From assembly GCF_051014445.1 (NCBI RefSeq), contig NC_135141.1, positions 5,208,001 through 5,272,000 on the forward strand: a stretch of DNA of 64,000 nt. Reading direction: 5' to 3'. Below the pieces are notes generated by a model. The model was given only the letters and a program-made list of their open reading frames with translations. It was not told the origin of the DNA and ran no database searches. The stretch's first letter is position 1; every line of letters starts with the position of its first letter. This DNA is from Colletes latitarsis (taxonomy: Eukaryota > Arthropoda > Insecta > Hymenoptera > Colletidae). The translations under genes were made by a program, and so were the position numbers. Below are positions 1 to 11,754 of this stretch, piece by piece.

Positions 1-660
1 GCGTCACTTCGTGTCTTGATGTTCGGTACGCCAGCAGGAACATCGGAATCCATTTGTCCCAGTCTCTTTGATGATCTGCAACGAACTGGGACAAGTATTG
101 CAACAGCGTTCGAATCATCCGTTCTACGAGTCCATCCGACTGAGGGTGCAATGGAGTTGTCCTTGTTTTCTTGACACCCAGCAACTTCATCAATTCCCTG
201 AAAATTGCTGACTCAAAACTCCGACCCTGATCAGAATGCAACTCCAACGGAACACCATGCCGGCTGACCACATCTCTGAGAAGAATCTCCGCTATCGTCG
301 TCGCTTGCTGATTGGGTAACGGGAATACTTCCGGCCATTTCGAAAAGTAGTCCACCATAACTAAAGTAAACCTGTTCCCTGACGAAGACTTCGGCAAGGG
401 ACCCACCACGTCGAGCGCTATCCTCTCAAAAGGTGCTTCGATGTTGTAAACCTTCAAGGTCCCTCTCCCCATTCCCTTGGGGCCCTTCTTCGCGGAACAG
501 CGATGACATCGACGACACCATTCTTCAACAACTCTCCGGTGATCCAGCCAGAAAAATCTTTGTCGAACCTTTGCAAGGGTTTCCTTGATTCCGAAATGTC
601 CTCCTGCAGGTGCGTCATGACACTCTTTAAGTACTTCGTAAATTTTCCCCTTCGGTTCAA
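1..660 (-). pseudogene. Ty3/gypsy integrase (partial, off window edge)
   Basis: Translating the minus strand gives an HHCC zinc-binding segment (H...GGHFG, then CRRCHRC) around 640-500. A catalytic core follows with ALDVVGPLPK (first Asp), LHSDQGRSFES (second Asp) and a TTPLHPQSDGLVERM block holding the catalytic Glu near 140-110. This is the DD35E integrase order of gypsy pol. It is in a different frame from the upstream RNase H, so at least one indel separates them. The C-terminus lies beyond position 1. Confidence 0.85.
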
Positions 661-934
661 CGCATAACTGAGTAACTTCTCTTCCGTCCGCAGACTCCCA
701 TCTCCGAAGCAGTAAGCCCTGATAGATTTCCAAGGAATCCAAAATTTTCCAAAAGTATTTCGTCGCAGCGGAAAGAGCCGAAACTTCCTGCCATTCCGGT
801 TTATTCCCTTCTATCTGGCGACTTCGAATAAAACTTATATCTTCATCTTCCTCTTGTGCGTTGATCCATTCTTCAAGATTCTTCGCTCCACAAACCGTTC
901 TGAAGACACAGTGCTCTTCTTCTCCATTCTCCTC

Positions 935-1477
935 TTATTTATCCTTTTCTTCTACACGAGTGCAGCGTTTGCATCGCGAAGCTTCGCAGGATCTTCTCGA
1001 AAGACTATCTGCGTGTCCGTGGTTCCGTCCCTCGCGATGTCTTATTTCAAAATCGTATTGCTGTAAAGGTTCTATCCATCTTGCAGTTTGTCCCTCCGGA
1101 TTTTTAAAGGAGAGCAGCCACCTCAGAGAAGCGTGATCAGTTCTCACCAAGAATTTTCGTCCATAGAGATAATGGTGAAAATGCTCTATGGACTTCACGA
1201 TGGCTAACAACTCTCTTCTGGTCACACAGTAATTCCTCTCGGCTTTCCCAAGGGTTTTGGAAAAATAGACGACAACTCTTTCTTGTCCGTCTTGAACCTG
1301 TGAAATCACGGCCCCAACTGCGACATCGGATGCGTCCGTATCCACGATGAAATCCGCATCCGGCAGAGGATAGGTCAAAACCGGGGAATCCACAAGATAT
1401 TTCTTCAATCTTCCGAAGGCCTCTTGACACTCTTCGGACCAAAGAAACGGAGTACGGTCTTCTGTTAAACGATGCAA
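935..1477 (-). pseudogene. Ty3/gypsy RNase H domain
   Basis: The block has the gypsy RNase H signature: FLWSEECQEAF, FIVDTDASDVAVGAV with the first catalytic Asp, YFSKTLGKAERNYCVTRREL with the catalytic Glu, FLVRTDHASLRWLL with the next Asp, and HADSLSRR at the end. It shares the frame of the reverse transcriptase upstream and is separated from it by a TGA at 1532-1534. The frame closes at a TAA at 935-937 in the linker to integrase, where an active element would read on. Confidence 0.88.
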
Positions 1478-1531
1478 CGGTTTCGCAATCAGCGAGAAGT
1501 CCTTTACGAATTTCCTGTAGTAGGTGCAGAG

Positions 1532-2170
1532 TCACAGAAAACCTCGGAGTTCCGTCCTGTTCCTCGGCACCGGCCAGTCCTGTACCGCTGAAATCTTCTC
1601 TGGATCCGTCTCGACTCCTGTTTCCGAAACGATGTGTCCAAGGTACTTCACTTCTCGACAAACGAAATTGCATTTCTTCGGGCTCAATAACAGATGTGCT
1701 TGGCGCAGGCGGGAGAATACTTTTCCTAGATGTTCGATTTCCTCTTCGAAAGTCTTTGCAAAAACAATGACGTCATCGAGGTACACCAGGCAAATTTTCC
1801 AATTTATACCTTCCAGAACGGTTTCCATGAGTCGCTCAAAAACAGCTGGGGCGTTGCAAAGTTCAAATGGCATAACTTTGAACTGTCACAACCCTGTGCA
1901 CACGCAGAAAGCAGTTTTTTCCTTATCCTCTTCGGCAAAGGAGATCTGCCAGTATCCGCTCTGGAGGTCCAGCGTCGAAAACCACGAGGTCCCAGCTACC
2001 GCGTCCAGGATGTCTTCAATCCTTGGTAAGGGATAAGACTCCTTCTTTATTACCTCGTTCAGCCGACGATAGTCCACACAAAAACGAGTACTTCCGTCCT
2101 TCTTCTTTACCAGGACGATGGGCGACGACCATGGACTGCTGGACTTTTCGATCACACCTTGACGTTCCAT
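1532..2170 (-). pseudogene. Ty3/gypsy reverse transcriptase, nonsense-interrupted
   Basis: Fingers and palm motifs are clear: SSPWSSPIVLVKKKDGSTRF, DYRRLNEVI, FSTLDLQSGYWQI, MPFELCNAPAVF, and the catalytic box YLDD encoded at 1772-1783. A TGA at 1886-1888 splits the block just before QFKVMPFELCNAP, and a second TGA at 1532-1534 falls after the RGFL motif. Both replace codons that gypsy relatives read through. The frame itself is conserved, so decay here is mainly by point mutation. Confidence 0.9.
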
Positions 2171-2239
2171 TTTTGCAGTTAACTCTTGTACTTCTTCCCG
2201 ACGATGTAGTGGTAACCGTCGAGAAGGTTGCTTTATTGG

Positions 2240-2659
2240 TTAACAAGATCCGGTGTCGATTTTATGCCGGACCAAGTCACACCTCCCAACCTCTTCGGGG
2301 TTTCTTGCGAAGATATCCTGGAATTCCACCAGGAACTCTTTAAACGTCTTCTTCTGACGCTCAGACAACGTGTCCCCGCAACGAGCGTACAGATCTTGTA
2401 AATGCACTGGAACGGGGACCACCTCTTTCCTGGTTTGCAAAACGGCGGGCTTCGTTGTAGTATTCCTCTTCAGAAAATCGACTTCGCCGTGATGCAAGAA
2501 AAGCAATTTCCCCATGATGAAATCCAGATGGCAGGAATGCTTCTGCAGGAAGTTCGTGCCCACAATGCATTCTTCTGCCATGTTGATGAGAAGGAATTCT
2601 TCTTCGGATCTTAATCTCCCTATCGTCACCAGGAGTCGTTTCCTTCCATAAATCGGCAA
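2240..2659 (-). pseudogene. Ty3/gypsy protease remnant and RT linker
   Basis: The frame contains IVGTNFLQKHSCHLDF, the conserved C-terminal part of a retropepsin domain. A long linker ending RHKIDTGSC follows, which is the lead-in to gypsy reverse transcriptase (usually HKIDTG...PIKQPPRR). A TAA at 2240-2242 follows, and the same frame continues as PIKQPSRRLPLHRREEV into the RT. The protease N-terminus with its Asp triad is not visible before the satellite begins. Confidence 0.75.
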
Positions 2660-2684
2660 CCTTTCCCCGGAAATGGAGGAGATC

Positions 2685-3300
2685 TGCTTACTGCTTTCTT
2701 ACTATCCCACTGCTTGCTTATTAGCTTACTGCTTGCTTACTAGCTTACTGCTAGCATGCTCGCAAACTTCTTGCTTACTAGCTTCCTCCACGCTTACTAC
2801 CTCACTGTTTGCATACTAGCATACTGCATGCTTAGAATCTAGTTGCATTCATACCAGCTTACTGCTTGCTTACTAGCGTACTGGTTGCTTACTAGCTTAC
2901 TGCCCGCTTACTAGCTTACTACTTGCTTACAATCTTACTGGTTGCTTACTAGCTTACTGGTTGCTTACTAGCTTACTGCCTGCTTACTGCCTTACTGCTT
3001 GCTTACTATGTAACTGCTTTCTTGCTACCCTTCTGCTTGGTTCCCATCTAAACGCTTGCTTACAAACTTGCTGCTTGCTTCTAGCTTACTGCTTGCTTAC
3101 TAGCATACTGCTTCCTTACTAGCTTCCTCCTTGATAACAAGCTAACTGCTTGCACACTAGGTTACTGCCTGCATAATAGCTTACTACTTGCTTACTAGCT
3201 TCCAGCTTGCAAACTAGCATACTGTATCCTTACCAGATTCTTCCTCGCTTACTAGCTCACTGCTTGCTTACTAGATTACTGCTCGCTGACTAGCTCACTG

Positions 3301-3301
<1 letters not shown>
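2685..3301 (-). repeat. 19-bp satellite, block 1
   Basis: Degenerate tandem copies of a 19-bp unit read here as CTTACTAGCTTACTGCTTG; the sense unit AGTAAGCAAGCAGTAAGCT is on the minus strand. Units differ by substitutions and small indels. The block begins abruptly at the end of the gypsy fragment and ends at the poly(T) of an R1-clade insertion. No coding potential is credible. Confidence 0.95.
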
Positions 3302-3347
<46 letters not shown>

Positions 3348-4774
3348 TCGTGGGGAAAATCTTCGAAAGACTCCCTCCCACCTCCTTGGGGAGAGGTGGG
3401 AGGGGTGTGTGGGATTCCCCGCGCCCGTACAACGACAGGCGCGGGACCTACCCACTAAAAACCCCACGGTGACCCTTCGGCACGCTTTGGGAGGATACCG
3501 GGAATCGCTCGAAGCATTCTTCCGGTATCCTCCCCGTGCCCGCGCTTTCGCGCCCATCCCCCGGGGGGACAATCGGTCCCCCCAGTAGACACACTGCCTC
3601 ATAGCGGCGGGACGGGGCCACTCCATCCCGCCGCTATCCGTCCCGGGGCCGCGTTTAGTGGCGGCTGCGAGCCCCAACTCGCAACCGCCCGCGACCCCGT
3701 TTCCACCCCTCGGCGGCCGGGCGTTCATGGCCGCACCAGACCGCCGAGGGTGCCTCCCCTTGCGTCGGACCGGTAGGGGGAGGCACTCCTACCCCCAACC
3801 GGTCCGACCCGGCGCCGCCTGGCGGGAGGAGGGTCCCCTCAGGACCCCCCTCCCAGCCTAGGTCATCCGCCACGCCGAGGCGGCCGCCCGCGACGCCTCG
3901 CGACCGGGCGACGACCTCGGGCCACCGCACGAGCGCGAGCTTCAGCGCGCCGCTGAAGCTCGCGCTCCCTCCCCGCGGCCTCCTTCTGCAACATTACGTT
4001 CTCGCAGAAGGAGGCCACGGCCCTCCACTTCTCCTCGCTGCCGAGCATGGCGCGCACCACGCCCGGCAGCGAGACATCCCGCCCGACGACGCCGACCAGG
4101 ACACGGCGCTCCCCCTCCCACGCGGGGCATACCTCCAGGGTATGATCCGCCGTGTCCTGCTCAGCGTCGCAGTGGCAGCAACGCGCCGTCGGCTCCTTCC
4201 CTATCCGGCACAGGTATCTTCCGAAGCTGCCATGCCCGGAAAATACCTGTGCCATCCGGTAGGTGAGGCTGCCATGGCCTCTGTCCAGCCACTCCTTCAG
4301 GAGTGGCCGAACCGCCCCGACAGTCCGGTGCCCCGCGGTTGGCAGAGCCAGCCGCTCCTGCCACGCGAGCAACACGGACTGCCGGGCCTGGCGCTTCAAA
4401 TCGCCCCAAGCAGGTTCCTGCCCGCCCGGGACCGCCCCCACCCCCGCGCGACGGTCGACGCGGTGCCGGTACATCACCGCGTGCGACCGCGCGAGCAGGT
4501 CCATGGGCGGCATCCCCGCTAGAACCGTCGCCGCCTCATGTGACATGGTCCGATACCCGCGGACGACCCTGAGCGCCATGCGCCTCTGCACCCGACGCAG
4601 CATAGTCATGCTGCGCCGGGAGGCAGCCAGGTCGTCCGCCCAGACGGGGGCCCCGTATAGGGCCACCGACTGGACCATTGCCACATAGAGGCGACGAACT
4701 CGGCCCGCCGGGCCCCCCAGGTTGGGCAGGATCCGGCCCAGAGCCGCAACCATCCTTTCCAACCGGGGGACCAG
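3302..4774 (-). mobile_element. R1-clade non-LTR retrotransposon, 5'-truncated young copy
   Basis: This is the last third of the element seen complete at 49976-55957, on the minus strand. It starts at the position equivalent to about 54,509 and ends in a 45-nt poly(A), seen as poly(T) at 3302-3346. The duplicated target GACTAGCTCACTGCT is at 3288-3302 and 4775-4789; one T is shared with the tail. The sequence is almost identical to the full copy, which suggests recent insertion. The 3' UTR hairpins are all present. Confidence 0.93.
3863..4762 (-). pseudogene. R1-clade ORF2 C-terminal fragment (uninterrupted frame)
   Basis: The 299 residues match the C-terminal 299 of the intact ORF2 with only a few replacements visible by eye (for example RRM for RRV, YRM for YRL, RRA for RRT). 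It covers the RT thumb and linker and the terminal CCHC finger (CCHCDAEQDTADHTLEVC). Endonuclease and RT catalytic regions are absent because of 5' truncation, so it cannot act alone. The frame is intact, consistent with youth. Confidence 0.9.
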
Positions 4775-6532
4775 GACTAGCTCACTGCTTGCTTACTAGC
4801 TTACTGCTTTTTTACCAGCTTACTGCTTGCGTACTAGCTTACTGTTTGCTTACTAGCTTACTGGTTGCATACTGCCTTACTGCATTCTCACTAGCCTGCT
4901 GCTTGCTTACTAGCCTACGGCTTGCTGGCTAGTTTACTGCTAACTTACTAGCTCACTGCTTGCGTACTAGATTACTGCATGCGTACTACCCTACTGCTAG
5001 TTAAATCGCTTAATACTTGCTTGCTGGCTTACGGCTTGCTTTCTAGCTTCCTGCTTGCTTACTAGCATACTGTCTTCATACTAGCTACTTGCTTTCTTAC
5101 TAGACTGCTGCTTGTTTACTAGTTTATTTGTTGCTTACTTGCTTACTGCCTGCTTACTAGCGCCCTGCTTCGTTACTAGCTTCCCGCTCGCTTACTAGCT
5201 CACTGCTAGTTTATGAGCTTACTGCTTGCATACTGGCGTACTACTTGCTTACTAGATAACTGCTTTCTTACTAGCTAACTGCTTCTTTACTAGCTTGCTG
5301 CTTGCTTACTAGCTCACTTCATGCTTACTAGCTAACTGCTACCTTACCATCTTACTGCTTGCTATCATACAGGATGCTTATTAGCTTTCTTGTTGTTTAC
5401 TAGCTTACAGCTTTCTTACTAGTAAGCTGCTTTCTGTCCAGCCTGCTACCCACTTACTAGCCTGCTGCTTGCTCACTAGCCTACTAGTTGCCTACTAGCT
5501 TGCAGCTTGCCTACTAGATTGCATCATACTTACCAGCATACTGCTTGCTTACTAGAATACTGCTTCCTTACTAGCTTCGTGCTCTCTTACTAGCTCACTG
5601 CTTGCTTGGTACATTACTGCTTGGTTACCTGCTTACAGCTTGCTTAATAGCTAACTTGTTTTTTACTAGCATGCTGCTTGCCTTCTAGCGTAGTGCTTGC
5701 TTGCTTGCCTGCTGCTTGCTATCTAGCTCACTGCTTGCATACTGACTTACTCGTTTCTTACTAGCTTACTGCTAGCTTACTCGCTCAATGCTTGCGTAAA
5801 AGCTTCCTTGTTGCTTAATAGCATACTGCTTTCTTTCTAGCTCACTGCTTGCTTACTGTCTTACTGATTGCTTACTACCTTACTGCTAGCTTACGAGCTT
5901 AGTGCTTGCTTACTAGCTAATTGCTTTCATACTAGCTCACTGCTTGTTTATTAGCTTACTGCTTGCTTACAAGCTTACTGCCTGCTTACTAGATTACTAA
6001 TTGCTTACAAGCTTACTGGATGCTTACTAGCTTACTGCTTGCTTATTACCTTACTGCTTGCTTCCTAGCTACCTGCTTCCTTGCTACCCTGCAGCTTTAT
6101 TTCCATCTTACTGCTTCTTTACTAGCTTACTGCTTACATACTAGCTTACTGGTTGCTTTCAAGCATACTGCTTGCTTATTAGCTTACAGCTCGCTTACTC
6201 GCCAGCTGCTTGCTTACTATCCTGCTGCTGGCTGTCTAGCTTAGTGGTTTCTTACTTGCTTCTTGCTTGGTTTCTAGCTTACAACTTGCTTACTATCTAA
6301 CTGCTTTCTTGCTACCCTGCTGCTTGCTTTTCATCTTACTGCTTGCATACTACCTTACAACTTGCTTACAAGCTACCTGCTTTCTTGCTACACTGCTGCT
6401 TGATTACTAGCCTGCTGCTTGCTTTCAAGCTTAGTGCTTCATTACTAGCTTCCTGCTTGCTTGCTAGCTAACTGCTTTCTCACTAGCCTACTGCTTGATT
6501 CTTATCATTTTGATACCTTACTAGCTTCGTGC
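4775..6532 (-). repeat. 19-bp satellite, block 2
   Basis: Tandem 19-bp units, sense unit on the minus strand. Long Leu/Ala/Thr/Cys-rich frames such as 6020-6244 arise because three units (57 bp) encode a repeating 19-residue pattern. They have no start context or conservation and are not genes. Confidence 0.95.
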
Positions 6533-7067
6533 TTTTTTTTTTTTTTTTTTTTTTTTGTCGTGGGGAAAATCTTCGAAAGACTCCCTCCCACCTCTTTGAG
6601 GAGAGGCGAGAGGGGTGTGTGGGATTCCCCGCGCCCGTAGAATGACGGGCGCGGGACCTACCCACTAAAAACCCCACGGTGACCCTTCCGCACGATTTGG
6701 GAGGATACCGGGAATTGCTCGAAGCATTCTTCCGGTATCCTCCCCGTGCCCGCGCCTTGCGCCCATCCCCGGGGGGGACAAGCGGTCACCCCGGTAGACA
6801 CTCTGTCTCATAGCGGCAGGACGGGGGCACTCCATCCCGCCGCCATCCGTCCCGGGGCCGCATTTATTGGCGGGCTGCGAGCCCCAACTCGCACCCGCCT
6901 GCGACCCCGTTTCTACCCCTCGGCGGCCGGGAGCTCATGGCCGCTCCAGGCCACCGAGGGTGCCTTCCCGTGGGCCGGACCCACTCGGTCCGACCCATCG
7001 CCGCCTGGCGGGAGGAGGCTCCCGTCAGGGCCCCCCTCCCAGCCAGGGTCATCCGCCGCGCAAAGGC
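6533..7067 (-). mobile_element. R1-clade element, short 3' UTR copy
   Basis: Minus-strand copy holding only the last few codons of ORF2 and the 3' UTR, with poly(A) seen as T at 6533-6556. The target duplication CTAGCTTCGTGCT is at 6521-6533 and 7068-7080. It lies in the same orientation relative to the satellite unit as every other satellite copy. Its sequence is closer to the copy at 38396-38946 than to the full-length element. Confidence 0.9.
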
Positions 7068-7756
7068 CTAGCTTCGTGCTTGCTTACTAGATCACTTCAT
7101 GCTCACTAGCTTCCCGCTTGCTTTCTAGCTCACAGCTAGCTTACTAGCGTACTACTTGCTTACTAGCTAACTACTTTCTCACCAGGTTACTGCATGCATA
7201 CTAGCTTACTGCTTGCTTTGTTCCTTAATGCTTGTTTACTAGCTTACTGCTAGCTTACTATGTCACTGCTAGCTTACTATCTCATTGCATGCTTACTAGC
7301 GTACTGCTTGCTTACAATCTTACTGTTTGCTTACTATCGTACTGCTTGCTTACTACCTTATTGCATGCTTACAACATTCCTGCTATTTCTTAACTTACTG
7401 CATTCTTACTAACTTACCGCTCTCTTTCCAGACGAATGCTTACTAGCTTCCAGCATGCTTACCAGGTTACTGCTTCGCTACAATCTTACTGCTTTGTCAC
7501 TAGCTTACTGCTTGCTTTCTAGCTTACTGGTTGCTTACTGGCTTAGTGCTTTGTTACTAACTTACTGCTTTCTTACTAGCTCACTGATTGCTTACTAGCT
7601 TGCTGCTTGCTTACAAGCTTAATGCTTGTTTACTAGTTTATTGCGTGCTGACTAGCTTACTGGTTGCTTACTGGCTTACTGCTTGCTTACTAACATACCG
7701 CTTCCTTACTAGCTCCCTGCTCGCTTACTAGCTCACTGCTTGCTTACTAGCATACT
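7068..7756 (-). repeat. 19-bp satellite, block 3
   Basis: Tandem 19-bp units with the sense unit on the minus strand, between the short R1-clade copy and the BEL/Pao element. The last five bases, ATACT (7752-7756), are one copy of the BEL target duplication. Confidence 0.95.
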
Positions 7757-8218
7757 TGTACAGACGAAAAGAGGCGCGGACGAGGAACAGGGACGCGAAG
7801 GATGGTGGAGCAATTCACACAGTCACAAATTTATTGTAAGATTGCACAGCGTTCACACTGCGGCAATCGTAACTGGGACGCGGTGGGCACGTGTCCGATA
7901 ACAATTGCGGGGGCAACTCCCTAGGAGAATGCGCAAGGGCGACGATGGGCCGTTCTCGATATCACGTACAATCGGATCGACAGCTTGGATCGTTCTGCCG
8001 TTACAGGATCGCGCACGACAAACCGTTGATCTTTCAAATCTCGTCCATAGATCGGTGACGGTCGCGCCAACCGTTGGCACACATGACACGCTCTCACAAC
8101 ACTCATTCGCTCTCTCTCTCATGCAATCCACACCGCTTGCACCTTAATCTAAACGCGAAGACGGTACAATGAACGTATTTCTATATCTTATCCTAATTCT
8201 TACACCTTATTCTAAACA
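7757..8218 (-). repeat. BEL/Pao 1, 3' LTR
   Basis: A 462-bp repeat that on the minus strand begins TGTTTAGAATAAGG and ends CGTCTGTACA, matching 13575-14037. On the minus strand the sequence CAATAAATTTGTG lies in the distal half and could supply a poly(A) signal; this is inferred from sequence only. Confidence 0.95.
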
Positions 8219-8258
8219 TGCCGCCCGCCTCGGCCGCGTGAAGGGCGACCGATGCCCC

Positions 8259-9831
8259 TTAGGAATTTTCACTCCACGCCGTCACGCCGTCGGGGTCCTC
8301 CGCAACCGGCAGGAGGACCAGGCGAGTGATAGGTCGCTCAATTTCTCCGCACGACGTGCGGATGGAGACCACGCGGACTCGCCCATCTCGACCGGGGTGT
8401 GCTCTGACTATTCGTCCTAACCTCCACTGACCCGGGGGAAGATTGTCCTCCCTGATGACCACGAGGTCGTTGGGTTGGAAGTCCTGCGCTGGCCGTAACC
8501 ACCGATATCGCTGCTGAAGGGACAGCACGTAGTCGCGCTGCCACTGCTTCCAAAAATGATCGTGCATTCGGGTGACGACCTGCCTACGGGAGAGCAGCGA
8601 CGTCGCAGCTGCTTCGGGAACGCGAAGCGGAAGCGCTAGCAGGAGGCCGCCGATTAGAAAATGTCCCGGAGTGAGTGCCGCACTATCGTCCACATCCATC
8701 GACAGGGGTGTAAGCGGACGCGAATTGAAGCACGCCTCGACCATGGCTAACAGCGTCGCGAGTTTCTCGAAGGTGAGGGGGTACTCGCGGGTGACCCGAC
8801 GAAGATGATGCTTCACGCTTTTCACCGCGGCTTCCCACAAGCCTCCGAAGTGCGGTGCATTAGGGGGGATGTATCGCCACGATAACTCCTCGGCATGAAT
8901 GAACGCGGTGAACTCGGCAGACCGCGTTGCCGACCGGATGGAGACCCGCAGCTCACGATCCGCGCCGCGGAAGTTGGTGCCGTTGTCACTCCAAACCTCG
9001 GTTGGCTACCGCGTCGAGAAACGAAGCGCTGAAGCGCTGCAAGGAAGCCGTCGGAAGAGCAATCAGACACCAGTTCTAAGTGAACTGCCCTTGTGGCAAC
9101 GCATACGAACACGCAGATATAGGCCTTGCGGGTCCGAGATCCGCGACCTCGAGCGATCCTAGTGGACAAGGGCCCGGCGTAGTCGACTCCCACACGTGAG
9201 GATGGACGCGAGGGGGTAATCCGAGCGGGTGGTAGATCAGCCATCAACTGTACTCCAGTCTGAGCGCGATATCGGGTGCAGACCATGCAACGGTGTATCA
9301 CGGAGCGAACCGCTAATCTGGCGCCCAACATCCAATAGATGCTTCTTAACACCTTGAGAGTGAGTGGGGGCCCTCGTGCATTGCCCGTAGATGCGCATGC
9401 TCAATGATGCGGGCCGTGAGTGGTGACCGCGGAAGGATTATCGGATGCCGGGCGTCATATGAGCCTGGCGCGTGATAGATGCGTCCCCCCACCCGGATGA
9501 CCCCGTCTTCGTCGACAAATGGGACGAGCGTGGTCAGCGGACTCGACGCGGAGACGGGCTTTCCCTCCCGAAGATTACGTAATTCCGCTCGAAACTCGTT
9601 AAGCTGTATCCACCGAATCCAAAATACACGCGCCCGGCGGCTATCCGGTATGTCGCGAACAACGAGGGGCCCCGGGTCGCGTGTAGCAAGGGATGCTTCG
9701 CTCGCGTGGATGAAACGCAGAATATGTGCGGTGATGCGTAGAAGTCGCGGCCACGATGAGACGCTATTCGGAAGGGGTTCGAGGGGGCAACTCGCGGGAG
9801 CAGCCGAGCAATGCGCGATTGTCGTACGCAC
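8259..9831 (-). pseudogene. BEL/Pao 1 integrase, frameshifted
   Basis: Minus-strand frames give, in order, VDEDGVIRVGGRI and HPIILPRSPL, an HHCC-like segment, MADLPPARITPSRPSSRVGVDYAGP with the first catalytic Asp, CVATRAVHLELVSD, then after a frameshift near 9000 a WSDNGTNFRG block with the second Asp. MWEAAVKSVKHHLRRV and EACFNSRPLTPL with the Glu region follow, and a C-terminus ending near 8259. The protein is spread over three frames, so at least two indels exist. The matching region of the second BEL copy (39288-40874) is open. Confidence 0.88.
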
Positions 9832-9894
9832 TTCCGGTGCGACCGTTGGGGACGCGTCGTCCTGAGCAGGCCAGTCTGAGCGAGGACTCGAGAG

Positions 9895-11754
9895 CTAGCC
9901 GGGGCCGTGCCACCACAGAATATGGGCGAGAAAGGCTTCAGGTAACATTCCCCGGGATGCGCAGTCGGCGGGATTGTCGCGGGTCGGCACGTGTTGCCAG
10001 GACGCCGAGGGAAGTGCAGTCTGGATGTCGGAGACGCGGTTCGCCACAAAAACCTGCCACGTAGAAGGGTGTCGGCGGAGCCATTCTAGGACAACCCGGG
10101 AGTCCGTCCAAGCAAAAATGCTAGCCCGTACGAAGGGTGTTTCGGCGTGAATGCGCGCGAGGTGGCGCGTGAGCAGCACCGCGGCGCACAACTCGAGGCG
10201 AGGAATGCTCAACGTTTTGACCGGGGCGACACGCGTCTTAGCTACGAAAACCGTGACGCGGATCGCCGCTCCCCCTTCCGACGCGACTCGGGCGTAGATC
10301 ACCGCCACGTACGCATGAGAGGACGCGTCGGCAAACCCGTGCAGTTCCAACGCCATGTTGCTCGGCGACAGCCCGCACCATCGTGGTACGCGCACGTGAC
10401 GCAGTAAATGCAGTTCCGCTGCATAACGACACCACTCCTGCAGCAATTCCGGTGGAACAGGTGAATCCCAGTCGACCCCGCGAATCTATAGGCTTTGTAA
10501 GATAATTTTCGCGACAATGATGACCGGTGACACACAACCAAGAGGGTCGAATAGCCGCGCCGTCATGGATAATACGGATCGTTTCGTGGGAGTCGCTGCG
10601 CTGGGCTTGTCCACGCGATACGCGAACACTTCGTCCTCGGGGTTCCACTGAAGCCCTAAAACGGAATGGAAGGGCTCATCCTCCGATCCTAAGGGTAGGG
10701 AATTTTCCGGCAAGGCTCCTTCCGGGAGAGCGGCCGCCTCAGTTGCTGCCCATTTCCCCAACGAGAACCCGCCTTTCGCGAGCAACGAGGTTAGGTCGTG
10801 ACGCGTCGCGATGGCTTCGGCCAGAGTGTCAGCTGCGAAGATGACATCGTCGACGTAGAAGTTGTGGGTGAGAACGTGGCGACCGCGTGGGAAAGAATCT
10901 CCGTCGTTATCGGCCAGCTGCCGTAGGACCCGCTGCGCTAAAAATGGAGCAGAGGTAGTGCCATACGTAACGGTACGTTATGCGAAGGTGCCCGGTTCTT
11001 GTTTTGATTCGCGACGCCACAAGATGTATTGGTACGCGTGATCTTCCGGATCAACTAAAATTTGACGATACATTTTTTGTATGTCGGCCTTTAAAGCGAC
11101 GCGCGGGATTCGCTATCGGAGCAGAATTGAAATCAATTCGGCCTGTAATTTCGGTCCCACCAGGAGGTGGTCGTTGAGCGACGTGCCGTTCGAGGTCACA
11201 GCGGACGCATTAAAAACTATACGAAGCTTGGAGGTCTGCTCGTGCACCACTGCATGGTGTGGTAAATAGACCGGTTCCGTCGCGAACGGAGTGCTGACGG
11301 GAGCTATATGGCCAAGAGCCTCATATTCGCGCAAAAACTCGACATATTGCGCTTCTAGTGTCGTGTCGTTTTTCAATCTGCGATCGAGGGATCGCAGGAG
11401 TGCGACCGCGCGGGAACGGGACTCGCCGATGTCAACAGGCGGCTCGGTGCGAAAGGGCAGTCGTACAATGTACCGCCCGTCAGCCGCGCGACGATGCGTG
11501 CGCGCGAAGTGTTGTTCGCATCGAGCTTCTTCCGGCGATAGCGAAGAAGGAGACGCGACCTCCTCAATCTCCCAGAACCGACGCAGTAGGGAGTCGACGT
11601 CATCTCCCTCGCGGAGCGAGCGCGCGCGCATGATACACACCCACCGAGGACGTCTCGCGAGCGGTGGGCCCGGAGACCACCCAACCGAACACGGTGTGCT
11701 GCGCAATGGGGTCCTGCGCTCGACCACGACGCAATCCTGGGAGCAGGATCGCAC
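9895..11754 (-). pseudogene. BEL/Pao 1 reverse transcriptase and RNase H
   Basis: The block starts with LRRFWEIEEV and YLPHHAVV...LRIVFNAS, continues through KMYRQILVDPEDHAYQYI and TVTYGTTSAPFLAQ, and has the catalytic box YVDD encoded at 10846-10857. Then come SVLGLQWNPEDEVF, LFDPLGCVSPV, the RNase H start ELHGFADASSHAY and LSIPRLELCAAVLL. A TAA lies just before RTVTYG (near 10980), and frame changes occur near 11100. It is a pseudogene of the pol middle section. Confidence 0.9.

Larger units (their letters stand above)
1..2684 (-). mobile_element. Ty3/gypsy LTR retrotransposon, internal pol fragment, decayed
   Basis: The minus strand carries protease, reverse transcriptase, RNase H and integrase in the order typical of Ty3/gypsy, read from high to low coordinates. 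No gag or LTR is visible. At about 2685 the pol sequence changes abruptly to the 19-bp satellite, and integrase runs off the window at position 1. The 5' part is therefore missing at the satellite junction and the 3' part lies outside. In-frame stops at about 2240, 1886, 1532 and 935, plus a frame change before the integrase zinc-binding region, show an inactive copy. Confidence 0.9.

Noticed and set aside
3276..3728. Frame encoding a poly-Lys protein across the poly(T) tract at 3302-3346
   Set aside because: It reads the poly(A) tail and 3' UTR of a retrotransposon copy; no coding meaning.
6020..6244. Leu/Ala/Thr/Cys-rich frames in the satellite (also 4678-4932, 16531-17153, 18250-18450, 59719-59919, 62132-62329), resembling membrane proteins
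   Set aside because: They arise from three 19-bp units read as 19 codons. Starts and stops are random and positions do not correspond between blocks.
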